DNA from: Marasmius tenuissimus
Lineage: Eukaryota > Basidiomycota > Agaricomycetes > Agaricales > Marasmiaceae
Direction of reading: 5' to 3'
DNA: 64,000 nucleotides
Assembly: GCA_029532415.1 (NCBI GenBank)
Contig: JAQOTA010000047.1
Coordinates: 3,410,001-3,474,000, forward strand
Shown: positions 22,338-33,813 of the stretch, piece after piece
Position numbering within the stretch: the stretch's first letter is position 1
Layout of the letters: each line of letters starts with the position of its first letter
The notes under the pieces: generated by a model
What the model was told of the DNA's origin: nothing
The model's input: only the letters and a program-made list of their open reading frames with translations
Database searches by the model: none
Position numbers and translations under genes: made by a program

Positions 22338-25300
22338 CATTTCGAGGAGCTGGTGTTCCTGCTTACTTTTCCTACCTCGTCACAACATTTGTGTTATGAC
22401 CATGATGTTGTGGAGACCCTGTGAAAACATGGGAGCGAGAACATTGAACAGCGTGCGGGGGCTATTCAGGGTGCAAATTTAGCGACTTGAGAATAGGTGG
22501 CGTATCACCGTTGGCGAAGCGTTGACAAGAACATAGTCATGATATCATACAACCTCACGTTTGCCGCGAAGACAATGTCTAGACTCTAAAATAAAGCCTC
22601 TTCAATAGAGTCCATGACGCAGAGAATACAGCCTTTTTCATGACAACCATCGCTTAGAGCGGACAAAAGGTGGACATCACGGTTTTGATGCAATGAACGG
22701 ACCGATGAGTACATCCCAACGTTATGGAACCTGATCTTGTGCAAGTCTCGTATATCCATACGGAGAGGTTGAGGCAAATACTCGCGGAATCGGCATCACT
22801 GAACGAAGCGAAGTGCCCCCAAGCGACTCAACGGACCGCCTTCGGAGGGTTCACGTGTGGAGGTCGCGAAACGACCTGCCCTGAAGCGGTCACATGATGC
22901 CTGATCGTCCGATAGACCCGAATGAAACGAACTGGGGAAATCAAGGGCCAGGGGCTGATAAAAAAGCGCGGTCTATTACTCCCCAATGTCATAGACATCG
23001 TCAGCAAGGGTAAAATAAATGTCCAACGATTTACAATGGCGTCATGATCTCAAAACAACGAGAGGTTTCGTGAGCGTTGAAACAACGCAAAAGGCAGCAG
23101 TCTGAGGGCTTCTCCCCGCGTTACGTTGGAGTGAGTTTCAAGCAGCTTCTGTTGAACGAGAAGAGTGGAGTGGGAGAACGGCGATAGCTATAGACTGGGC
23201 TAGAAGGAAACAAAAAAAAGGCCCCGAACACGAGGTTTGCACCTGTGGTTCATCGAAGGGGAAACTACCAGCAGATGGTCGTTTCAACCACAACATAGCC
23301 CATGAAACTAGACGCGATTGGAATACGGCACCAAACGACAAGGCGAGAAACAAGGCGAGGAGAGGATTTCCAAACGAAGGCAAGGAGAGTATAGCTGGGG
23401 ATCAACTTGAACTAACGATCCGTAGAGTTGAGTGAAGCGCGAGGCCCTGTTGAGTTGTTGGTAAGATTTCCCAGTGGCGGTGATACGTAACGAAATTTGA
23501 CAGCCTGGGGACGGTATGTTGATGAACGGGAGGTAACGCTACTTCCATGTACCACCTGGGGTAGCTGTAATAATCGAAATAATGACCATTAGAACCAGCT
23601 AACGTTAGACATCCCACGGCTCCGTTTCACGGCACAAGTACTGGCACCCAACATGAAAGTCAGGTAAAATAAAACGTGTAGGTTGAGTTGTGATAGGCTT
23701 ACCGCCAGAAGATCCACTTGACCCCGTCATAATCACGCCAACTCAACGTTGTGGTGGCTATGTCTCAACAGGTTGTCAGAACGAGAAAATCCACAAGATC
23801 GAAGGTATTTACGGTTCGCTGTGTACAGAGGCAGAAGCACACTCCACCAAACACCGATGAATGTCCGGACCAGTCGGGATGACCAGAAAGGGGAGCTTCG
23901 GAGGCCCGTACGACTGGGGGTCCGCCGTGAGCAGCGTCAGCTGGACGACGTCTGAGAATTTCTTGGGGCTTGGTACCTCTTAGGATCAACTCCGGCCATT
24001 ATAACCCTGGTGTGCCATCCGTTCCGCCGTGCTGTCGGTTATTGCTAGATACGACACAAGGTCAGCGCAGAGGAAATGAACAGCTGTTATAGTTCCATGT
24101 ACCTGAAGTGCAAGGCTTTCGTCCTCCATCAGTTCTCGCTGAGCAGATTCGCTGAGGTAAATCCTCGGGGTGGTACTACGGATAAAAAAGGTGAGTGACA
24201 ACGGATGATACCCAGTTGATGTACATGCACCTTGTTTTCGTTCCTGCGCCATCTGCGTGTTCCCGCAGAGCAGGGATATATATGCCAGAATGCCAATCAA
24301 CTGACCAAAGAGATCCTCACGTCAGCATGGCACGTAGGCTGAATAAAGATCGCTGAAGCATTCCGAGCGGTAGCCTGTGCTGGAGACGGTGACAGAGAGG
24401 TAGTCAATTGTGACCACAAGATCGAGGTGGTGACCCTTGTCGTTCGAAAAGCCAGGGAGGGTGCATTGTATTCTTGCGAAAGACCCAAGCCTTCTCGTGC
24501 TTCCGCAGTTAGTTGGAAATCTGACGCTTGATGTTCAACGATGCTTATCCTAGTGCCGAGAACTAAGAGGAAAACCTCAGATAACGGAAAGTGCGGACGG
24601 TGGGATACTCACCACTCGAGCTCCGCGCGAATCTAAGGACCTCTGCTTCGATATCTTCTCCGTCAAGTGGCCAAACCTATCCTCGGGAAGTCCTCAAGAT
24701 GGCATCCGCTGACTATAGAAGAAGACATTTGAGTAAGGGGTACGAATGGTCCTCTTGAAGCTGCTCATACCTCTAGGTTGCAGTTTGCGAACTTTGAAGT
24801 GAGCCCAAGCTCAGGCTTCCTCGTCACGAGGTGTACCATCCTGATGCTACGTCGTGTCCGTTGTACGGGATACTCTCTTCGCGTACTGCTACGGGTCCTC
24901 TAAATCAAACAAAAGTCAGAACAGTCCTGAAAAGTAACGTGCAGACACTCACTGTGAGAATCAATGAAGGCCATCAAGCCACAGAAGTTATTGACCCAAT
25001 ACTCAAATACCTTGCTCCAATGGGTTGCTCCTGGATCTGGCGGAGATCTCAAGATGGGGGAGAAGAGCAAGGAGAGACGTCACAGCTGAGTGACGCCCAA
25101 GTGACAGGTAATTGTGACTCAGACGTGACCGTCCCAAATATGGAACCGAAATAGGCGTCCATGGGCGCCCGAGGGCCGAATCCTTTCATCCCAACCATCA
25201 TGCACTTGCTCACGTTGATCATGACTCAAGATTGCTCGGTGTCAAAGGATACGGAGAGGGCACGCGAGAATCACCTAGTAGCCCGGCCATACATCTTTGA

Positions 25301-25629
25301 TGCATGACACAGTCTACAGGCGAAGACTCTTACCATATTTGTGATGTGCTTGCCGTTCATCGATACACGATTAATGATCAACCGGAGCATACGAGAGACA
25401 AACCCATGTATCGTATGGCTTCTCGTGCCGAGTGACCTGACAGGGTGAGTGCTCCCTGGCGTTCAAAGAGGATTTGGGAAGTACTTCCAGCTAGCTGTCA
25501 ACTCGGGTCTTGACTCTTCGTTCATCCAGAGAGATCCGTGTGGGTTATAGCTTTTAAATGGACTCACGGTGGACTAGCCGAGTTGCTCTATCTTCTTTTC
25601 AGGTACTCTGTTATCTTATAACCACCACG
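22338..25629. other. Gene-poor interval
   Basis: I find no gene I can name in 3.3 kb. The minus strand at 24050-24490 has short protein-like runs (such as LVVTIDYLSVTVSSTGYRSE and LIGILAYISLLCGNTQ) that could be exons of an unidentified gene, but no consistent model emerges. Near 25175 a motif CAtCCCAACCATCATGCAC also occurs near 32965 and, diverged, near 37965. Confidence 0.4.
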
Positions 25630-27762
25630 ATGTCCCTCTCGCTCCCATTGAATTCGTACAAGTGGCGGGTACGTCGCCTCCTATTCGAATTGATCCTGAA
25701 TTTGAGATGTGGCTAACTCAGCAGTCGCGCTATACTATCAAAAACCATCCTTCACCACTTCGCCAAACGAATGGGTCGAATTCGCTCAAGCAGTACTAGA
25801 GCGCTCAATCGCAAAACTTACGTCCAGTCAACATCCAGTAGCCAGTTTGCAGGTAAGCCTCACTAGTATTTCCAGTGGCTCAGGAACGTATGATCCGAAT
25901 TGATATAATTTTCAGCGCCACAATTCTACTATGCACCCATCTGGGCTACTATACTCACAGATGGCCGAGTTTGATTTGGTGTCAAATCAGGCGCGGTATA
26001 AGGACAAGCTTTCTGTTTTCTTGGAGGCTAGGGAGAAGGAGTGAGAGGGGTGGGTTTTGGTTTCCTTTGGAATGGTCGCGCTCTTACGTCGAGGTCCGAG
26101 CAAGCTAGAACGAACCCAGTGAGTGTGATTTTGGAATAAAATAGATCGGGTTTATCTTAAACTCGACCCGAGGTTTCTTCGCGACGGGATGCGAGTAATT
26201 TGTTCACCTCACGTTCCTCGTCGCCTTGGCACTATTAAGATGTCGTGGACGTCTTCCGGAATACAGAGTATACGGCTTTGCAGGGGCACGGTCGGACCTG
26301 ACCTATAAAGATCCGACATACCTCTCGCACGCTGTAAACTGGTGGGGATGGACCCGACAGGGAACAATCTACTAGGGAAATGTTACTTCTGGGGCATCCG
26401 ATGGGAAGGAATTCACACTCCAGACCGAGTGCCCTGGTAGTGAGTGCTGAGCATCTCCGTTTGCGCAATCCGATAACTCGTGTCGACAGAAAGCGTTGTT
26501 GGGGAGGCATTCGATGTTTGTATCTTGATCCTCCATATGACTCCCGTATACGAATCTCACTTATACTCTCAGACGGCCCCGTTTTCCGTGATGTCAACCG
26601 GGTAAGTCTTCTCAAGATTGTTAATCGTTCAACTGTTCAAATATCTCGACCTCTATATCCGACCACCTCTTAACGCACGTGGTCTTGACCTACCTCGTCT
26701 CTCGATTCAGACCCTGCAATACAAACTAGTCTATCTTCACCGCTCCAACAGGCGACACAAAATCGATTTCACCTTGACCATGCCACCTCATCGTACAACT
26801 TCATACAGACTCACCTATCGCCAACGTCGAGATATCTACCGCAGCATGCGACCCCACTCAATTCGACCGATCCGACCAAATGTACAACTGCTGGATCGAT
26901 CGAGTCTGGGAATGCTGGACTGTGATTGAGGGGCTTGTTTTGTACGAGCCGCTCGCTGCAGCGGAGTCAGGCATCATAGGCGATCTGTGAGTGCTTTGGT
27001 ATTATTTGGCAAGGGATTCAGACTGAATCTTGGCTGGACTTGAAAAAAAAAAACAACATATTCGCGAGTGCTGTGGCTTATGGAGAGTGGAACACGAGCG
27101 AGTGGGTTGTACGGAGTAATAATCCTGGTGAGCCGAGTCTTTCTTTTTTTCTTTGATGGCTATGACAATATCGAGGACTGCAGACATCCTAGTCTCTCTC
27201 TTATCCGACCTGAACCTCCTGCGTGAACTGACGACGCTCTATCAGTGGAATACGTCCGTTCTCCGTTCACAGGTCGAGAAGTACCTTGCAGTGCGCCCTG
27301 AAGCCTGTCCTTCGCCGTGTAGTACGTTACCAAGCGGCTCACACACCATCGTCTTGGTATAATGCAATCCTCAATCAAGCGACCGTTCCTGGGAGTAACG
27401 TGTACCAAAGGGAGTGGACCAACTCCGAGCTTTACCATCTCGGATTGGACGTCGATAGTCAAATAACCGCACAACAGGTTTTCAGTTCCTTGATTTCGCT
27501 TTTATATACTCCAAAACCCCCCGCACCGATAGGATCCCCGGGAAATAATCCACCCTCCTCAAGTTGCTCAGTGTCGCGGGGAGTGATTGGCGGCGTGGTA
27601 GGCGGTATCCTAGGTCCCGTGTCGCACCTTGAGGCATTGTTGTTCTGTGTGAGGCGACGGCGTCGGAGACAGGCCGAGGTTGAGAGAACAACGTGCGAGT
27701 CGATCGGCCATATTCAGTTTCCCTGGCTCAAATTGAAGCATGCACAGGAGAGGAGAATCTGA
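25630..27762 (+). pseudogene. GH76-like (six-hairpin glycosidase) membrane-anchored protein, decayed
   Basis: Fragments in order match a basidiomycete family with a six-hairpin glycosidase-like (GH76, alpha-1,6-mannanase-type) ectodomain and a C-terminal membrane anchor. They are: WVEFAQAVLERSIAKLTSS (about 25765); LLYSQMAEFDLVSNQARYKD (about 25955); ESGNAGL (about 26902) continuing as VIEGLVLYEPLA in the next frame; NAILNQATVPGSNVYQREWT (about 27360); a GVIGGVVGGI membrane segment and an RRRRRRQ stop-transfer (27570-27670). A one-base loss at about 26923, inside the conserved GNAGLVIEGL block, breaks the frame, and a TGA follows EAREKE at 26042. No convincing signal peptide follows the ATG at 25630. 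Identity rests on remembered family pattern. I consider it a relic, though missed introns could explain part of the disruption. Confidence 0.5.
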
Positions 27763-28347
27763 TAGCACTTCAGAGACTTAACGCACAGCTTCAACCAACG
27801 AATGATCCAGAGAAGATATCAGTATCTTCACTGTCGTCGCTTCCGATTATGTTGTCGAACCCGGAGGCTCCGAGGAGTGACTCTGCAAGGAGTATTTTGT
27901 TTGGTGACCAGAGAGCTACCCAATTTTAGGAGGACATTCACAGGCTCCAGAAAAATATCCAACATATCCTCAGAATTCTGGACAAGGGAAAACTCGAGGG
28001 TAACGGCGCCGGCTCACCTCCGTTTTTCCGATCATGGCCCATGTCTTAACTCTATCGCCCCGAGATAAGTCGCTCGTCCTGCGAGCGTCAGATAGTAGGT
28101 TAATTATCACTTATGAATCTACCAAGGTAACGTTGTACCTAAAAGCACTTCAAGTACTTCAAGGGGGATGAGCCAATTTCCGTCACCGTGAACCGAGGGC
28201 CAACACAATCGAAACAATTTCGCAACCCGAAATGGATGCATATCTTGGATTATTTACTCTGCCTTGTTTAATCTAAACAGAGAATGGCAGGTTTGCAGCT
28301 TGACGCGGTACCGCAGATTATCTGTGTCTCCAGGAAGGAAACGGGCT
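27763..28347. other. Intergenic
   Basis: Includes a short open stretch (to 28068) that may belong to the cytoplasmic tail of the preceding relic. No other feature. Confidence 0.35.
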
Positions 28348-29041
28348 TCAATCCTGTGACTCAGCGGGAACGAGCTGCCAGACGGTCTCGTTGCCCGAAA
28401 TATCTCCTTTGAGAGTGATCTAAGAAAGGAAGGCCCGTGTGAAGTTAGTGATCACGACCATTAAAGGGCAAGTGTGACACTGTACTTACATCGTCCCAAC
28501 TGTCATCGCTTGAGCCATCGTACCACCAAACGTCATCTCGCTGGATACCGATGCTTGACGAAGATATGAGCTTCACACGTTGCGATTAGGGAACAAAGTT
28601 GACTGACTTCCAAGTTTCGAAGCCAAAGCTCTTGAAGGTCCACTCGAAGGTAGATGATTGCAGTAACACTCTTCTCTGCTAGAGAACATTGCGTGCGTGA
28701 GAATTACCCAAAACATAACTTGTCCAGCCCACAATCATCAATGACACCTACCTTCTGAGTGGTCTCAGCGCCGACGTAGTAGCCTGTCTCATCTTCTTGG
28801 ATGTGGTAAGTTTCCGTCCCTGTATTAAGGGTGATGTTGAAAGTCTAGAGGAATGAATGGGCGCGATAGTGAGTCTAGGCGTTACGACCAACGAAGACGC
28901 CTAGTGAAGACATACAGCAGGGTTTGAAGCATTGGTGTAGAGGTAATCGTTGAACCCGAGCGCTGCATACTTCTCAGTCCCAATATTTACAAATTGATAC
29001 AACCCGTTCATTGGTCCGTTCATTGTGGCGCTGACAGACAT
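28348..29041 (-). CDS. Small intron-rich protein, possibly beta-trefoil (lectin/inhibitor-like)
   Basis: Five exons on the minus strand encode roughly 145 residues: 29041-28916 (MSVSATMNGPMNGLYQFVNI.. to ..YTNASNPA); 28844-28752 (TFNITLNTGTETYHIQED.. to AETTQK); a third near 28680-28610 (RRVLLQSSTFEWTFKSFGFE); a fourth ending at 28490 (SIGIQRDDVWWYDGSSDDSW); and 28419-28348 (ITLKGDISGNETVWQLVPAE). The junction between exons 3 and 4 is the one I cannot resolve: the apparent intron is only about 37 nt and shifts the frame. Repeating short beta-strand-like blocks ending in W..F/L suggest a beta-trefoil such as ricin-B-like lectins or mushroom protease inhibitors; this is inference. No signal peptide, so probably cytosolic. 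Confidence 0.6.
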
Positions 29042-29109
29042 AGTCCACGAGGGGTAGAAGGTGAGATGAGGATGAAAATGAAGATGGGATAAGATGAACC
29101 GCAGAAAGG

Positions 29110-29117
29110 CTTATATA
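29110..29117 (-). promoter_or_regulatory. TATA box of the beta-trefoil-like gene
   Basis: TATATAAG on the minus strand, about 70 bp upstream of the start codon. Confidence 0.6.
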
Positions 29118-31400
29118 CAGCCCCCCTCCCGGCTTTTTGTTCTCGGCTTGGGAACACCAACAAATTCCTTGAAACCTACTTCAGTAGAATACAGACTATG
29201 GCGTTGACACCGGCAGGTACGAAGCGAAGAGTCCCATTGATAAGCATTGATGACGGAGCTGTTATGTTCGACTCCGTGAGGCGGATTGCTGGGAGGCGAA
29301 ATAATTATCGAAAAATACATGCCTGAATACAAAGGCAACGAAACAAACCGGAGAATTGGTAGTCAAGCTACCCAGCCGCTGCACGTTGTTGCTTGGGCCC
29401 CGAACAAGGCTATCGGCATTGTCATTGAGCGTGAGCGGGTGCTAACTGCGAAATCTAATCAAATGTCTGACTTTCAGAAATGTTGCGACAGCCGAATCGT
29501 CACCAGAAGCACCGTTAAAACACTCCACACCATGGTGCCACCTTGCTTCGTCCGATTGAATGAAAAATTGCCCAGTGAGTGCATGGACCCCACGAGTTGC
29601 CTCTGACGTTGCGAATGAAGGAAGACCTCTTGCCAAAACGAGAGCCGGAAGTGCTTTTTGCGACCCGCTTGTGTCCGTTGTTTTTGGCATTCTGAATGTC
29701 AGATCGGCTGTGAGCCCCACCGCTATAGCGAGGTATTTCGGCCTCTACGTGAGATGCAGGGTGGTTTGTGAGCTGCAGCGGCGTCTGAGTCATGACTCCC
29801 GAGTATCAGGTCAGGGATACGACTGCTGACACCTGTGAGTTTGTCTGGCGTCACAAAGTCATACGTCCCACATGTCCTCAATGCTACTGAAGGACAAAGG
29901 AGGCGAGGGAGATGGGGAAGATAGCATAGATACAGGCTGAACAGTCGTGTGGTTCATTTAGATAAACTCGGATCTCTAAACCTCTGGAGTGAGATCACGT
30001 CTGGGCCGCACTGCGTTGAGCCATTTTGACGTCCTACCTTTGGAAGAGCTATTGGGATGGGTACAACGATAGGATGGAATAGTAAGCTATAGTTCTCAAT
30101 AGGAGTAAGGATTATGAAATGATACACACGATACAGTGAGGGAATCATGACAACAACAGCGACATGGAGTGGTGGCCAACCTAGGGTGATATACCTCAAA
30201 TAGCGGGAGATAGCTCGACTTGTGCAAAGCTAGGCTGTCTGGGAAACGTCGCTACTGATACAGGAACAAATTCTTCACGCCGCACTGCTCATAAGATGAT
30301 ACCTATAACAATCAGGTCGAGGGCACGCGCATGGTGTGACAAGCTTACCGCTAGAAGGTCCAGAGCCCGTTGTTTTGGGGCTTTGACCGCTCCGCGCCAG
30401 CAAGGTTGGTGTATCGCCATTATCAGCGAGGAAGAGCTATCTATGGTGGATACTGTGTCAGAGGAGAACGCCCCTATGTAAAGCTGAGTGCCTACGTGAC
30501 GGTAACGCGGAGCATAAATGCCGAGGAACATCTGATACCGGAAGGAACACCAAGGAGGGAAGCCTGCACTAAAGGCGGAAGGGACGAGCGAAAGGAATGA
30601 TAGTGAGGCCTCAAGAAGTTCGTGTATGCGAGCTCCCTCGAGGTGGCGTATCACCTGGGAGTCACTGCACAATCGTGACTGTGTCCGAAGATTGCATTTT
30701 AGAGAATGAAACTCAATTCTCGAGGATGAGGTCCCCGCCTGGATGAACAAAGGCACAACGACGCGTGCTGGACGTTTAGAAATCCCAGAAACAGCGGCAA
30801 AGGTTGCTTGTGTGCAACTAGTAGCAACGTAGAATAAACAGCTGATTGGGGGGCGAAGATGACGCCTGACATGCAGTTAGAGTTTCTTTGTGAACGTCGT
30901 GTGCTTCTCCAACACCACAAATTACGGCTGTTTATCGCTAGCCGTCTTTCTGCTACCGGGTATTCTTGAGGAAAGAATGTCACCTGAAGATGATATAACA
31001 AGCGTACCTGCACCAAACGAGCGAAAATTTCTCGATTCTAATCCCTGCTTCGGCTCCTGCATCGATTTAAAGTCCGCTATCCTTGAAATCATTGATTTGA
31101 GGTATGGTAGGTTACTGTGAAAGATGTATTTGGATACTGTGCACCAAAAACGACAAAGAACTTCGCGAGAGCACTTTGACAATGAGTAGCGGAAGCGAAT
31201 GAAGCAGGGAGCAAAGCTTACCTGGACGGGTCAATCACCAGAATCGCATACTGTAGATGGCTTTTGTGAGGGGTTCATGTTGGGATTTCAGTGGGATCCA
31301 TTCAGACAGGGCGAAGGAGCTGAGCGTGACAGCTGTGACACAATGACGCCTGGTCAACCGCTCCAATTCCCGCTACTGACGTAAGGAAGTAGAAGGGTAT
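29118..31400. other. Gene-poor interval
   Basis: Several open stretches on the minus strand (29450-29790, 29960-30200 with a hydrophobic run, 30290-30750, 30920-31180) look protein-like in parts, but I could not connect or identify them. They may be a decayed gene. Confidence 0.35.
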
Positions 31401-31869
31401 TTACCATGGTGAAAAAAAAAAGCTCGCTTCGTGAGAATTCTGCCTTTTGGCGCCCAAAACGTGACCAACAGACGCCGTTCATCCTCGAAAGCGCCGTCCA
31501 AGCGCCATAACACTCAAATCTAGCGCCATCCATACAAATTTAAGCGCTACTCCGTACTGAATTTCTCTCGATGCAAGGGGAAGAATGACAGCTCGCCCAT
31601 TCAGTCGGTGAGGCTTGGCGCGACAAAAATTGGCGCCATGTCAGCCCGTTAAGCGCCATGTCAATCTTTTAAGCGCCGCTCATGCCGTTTATAAGCGCTG
31701 TCCCTCGCTGTCCTGGACAACTCTGCCACAACGCAGCTTTCTGTTGGGTCTTCTTAAGCACTCAGAAGCTGCTACTCGGACCAAGATTCAGCATGATGAT
31801 AACCATCATGCACCTCTCAAGCACAGCGTCTTCGAGAGCCATTAGAGACTCCAATTTCAACTTTGGGTA

Positions 31870-31907
31870 ATTACGAGGAGCTGGCCAAAGGCCGGGCGAC
31901 GAGTAAT
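31870..31907. repeat. Conserved hairpin with tandem G-A internal loop, copy 1
   Basis: Outer stem ATTAC/GTAAT encloses GAGGAGCTGGCC-AAA-GGCCGGGCGACGA. The core is shared with copies at 32606 and 41233 while the outer stem differs but stays paired. Confidence 0.6.
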
Positions 31908-32605
31908 GCTCTCTGTTAGCATTCGTACTCAACATCTGACTAGCATGTTCATGAGTGTATCCGACTCATCACAGTACCAAAAAACAGGCACAATATCAAT
32001 GGAGTTGCTTCCAAAGCCCTCAGGAGTCAGGCCTGGGCCCTGTACTATAAGCTGTATGGTAAATCCATGATCTGTATCCCAATTTGAGTCTTCCATAGGA
32101 TTGTAAACCGTTATTTGAGGCCTTGCTACAGTACAGTCATTGACATTTCAGTAGCGGGCCGTGCCGCGTAAGGCGGCGACCAAGGTTATACCAGGCTGAA
32201 AAAAAAATCTCTTTGCGTGGAAATTGCACATTGGCGCTGAAAATTCCCTTTCATGGTAACGAATAAGCGCCATAACAATACAAATGCCCCAAAATAGGCG
32301 CCGCCATTCAAATATGAGCACTTTCTACGCAGAGTTCTAAAAAGAAAATTCTATGCAACTCGGGCTGGGGGAAGGACGACTGCTCGCCCATTCAGTCCTT
32401 CAGGCTTGGCGAAAAGTCTTGGCACAAAAAACAAGCGCCGCTGGCATTCAGAGCGCCTAAGACGCTGCAGGCTGCAATTCAAACGAACAGGCGCCGGTAT
32501 TCAAATTTAAGCGCTTCCTATGCGACTCGACTTGGGGGAAGGACGACTGCTGGCCCATTCAGTCCGTCACGTTGGGCTCCCAAGGCAAACTCCATGATGA
32601 GAACT

Positions 32606-32647
32606 GCAATACGAGGAGCCGGCCAAAGGCCGGGGGACGAGTATTGC
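32606..32647. repeat. Conserved hairpin with tandem G-A internal loop, copy 2
   Basis: Outer stem GCAATAC/GTATTGC (7 bp, perfect) encloses GAGGAGCCGGCC-AAA-GGCCGGGGGACGA. Confidence 0.6.
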
Positions 32648-32902
32648 TGTGAATCTCTCAACCAATGACCATTGACAATATTTAATCAGTTAGTACTACT
32701 ATAGTCTGGTATAGTCATGATTGTGTCCTATTGCGTACGTACCACATGAAAACATGTACATTGAAGCCTGGGTCTGAGGCCCCTACTACAGTCTTCCATA
32801 GACTTTACAGACTTTAGAGTCGTCTCAGGCCTCAGTGCAGACTGTATGGTACAATTGTCAGTACATCAGTAGCGGGCCGTGCCGCGTAAGGCGGCGACTA
32901 AA

Positions 32903-33813
32903 CTTATTCGCAAATAAGGAGCCGAACAAACGGGCGTTAAAGAGCGCTTGATCCCTTTCACCCCAACCATCATGCACTCGCCGCGATTTTTCGTTGCTAG
33001 TTGTCAACGATAGCTTAGTTAACTCTCCGGATCCTCGAGGTGTCCTGGCCTTGTAGTATCTTCTAGCAACGATGCGGAAAGAAGTTCGAGCTTCGAACCT
33101 CTTCAATTCCTCCCGAGTGGGAGCCTCGGAAGGTTCTTCGGCCACAGTTTTGTTTACTTCCCGCTACTGCGAAGCTGGGGAGCAGGTACACTATCTCGCC
33201 CGGTGCTTATAACTCACAATAATTTTCTGCTCAACGGGGCGAAGCAGTGAAAGTAGAACCAGGCTTTTCGAACGCACCTTACTCGCCACTTTCGGTCTTC
33301 GGATACTACGTTCTCTCTGGGCTCGTCTTAACCTCTAGAAGCCCCCTGTATTCAACTGAGCGACTTGATGGTATTGATATCGCGGGTCTCTCGGAAAACG
33401 GAATATAATATAGGGTCTACCGGTGCCAACAACACTTCCTGGCACACCGTGCCTGTGACTATTATCGAGGGCTTCCCGCGCTTTACCTTGTATCGTCCTT
33501 GTCCTGTATAGTCTGCAAGAATATCACAGGACCCATGCCCGTGCTATATCTACGTGCGGCGTTGGCCCCATCCACAATTCGTAACGATCATATCTTCGGG
33601 TGGCGGTCACCAAGTCCCTGGCCGGATTATCAGCGCGATGTATTGAATCGTTAGACTCACGAATGTTCCTTCCCCTCTGAGATTGGGATCGACCGGTAAA
33701 CTTCGCGTCACCGCTCAAATTCTGCTCAACGTATCTTGGCTGCCTTTTTCGTGCTCAATTTGATTCGTGATAGCTTTAAACTACCAGGCCCTTTTATTTC
33801 CTCCCGACCCCCA
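32903..33813. other. Intergenic
   Basis: No gene seen. Open frames at 32858-33145 (minus) and 33524-33718 (minus) have no recognisable content. Confidence 0.4.

Larger units (their letters stand above)
31420..32902. repeat. Two diverged copies of a ~720-bp non-coding repeat
   Basis: The first copy spans about 31420-32182 and the second about 32200-32902. Shared landmarks in the same order are: an A8-A10 tract (31412, 32201); AGCGCCATAACA (31508, 32271); GCTCGCCCATTCAGTC (31592, 32382; again as GCTGGCCCATTCAGTC at 32549); GAGGAGC-GGCC hairpins (31870, 32606); and AGTAGCGGGCCGTGCCGCGT followed by AAGGCGGCGAC at about 32151 and 32869. The sequence is dense in short AAGCGCC motifs. No coding capacity seen. 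The class is unknown; a tandemly inserted non-autonomous element is one explanation. Confidence 0.6.
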
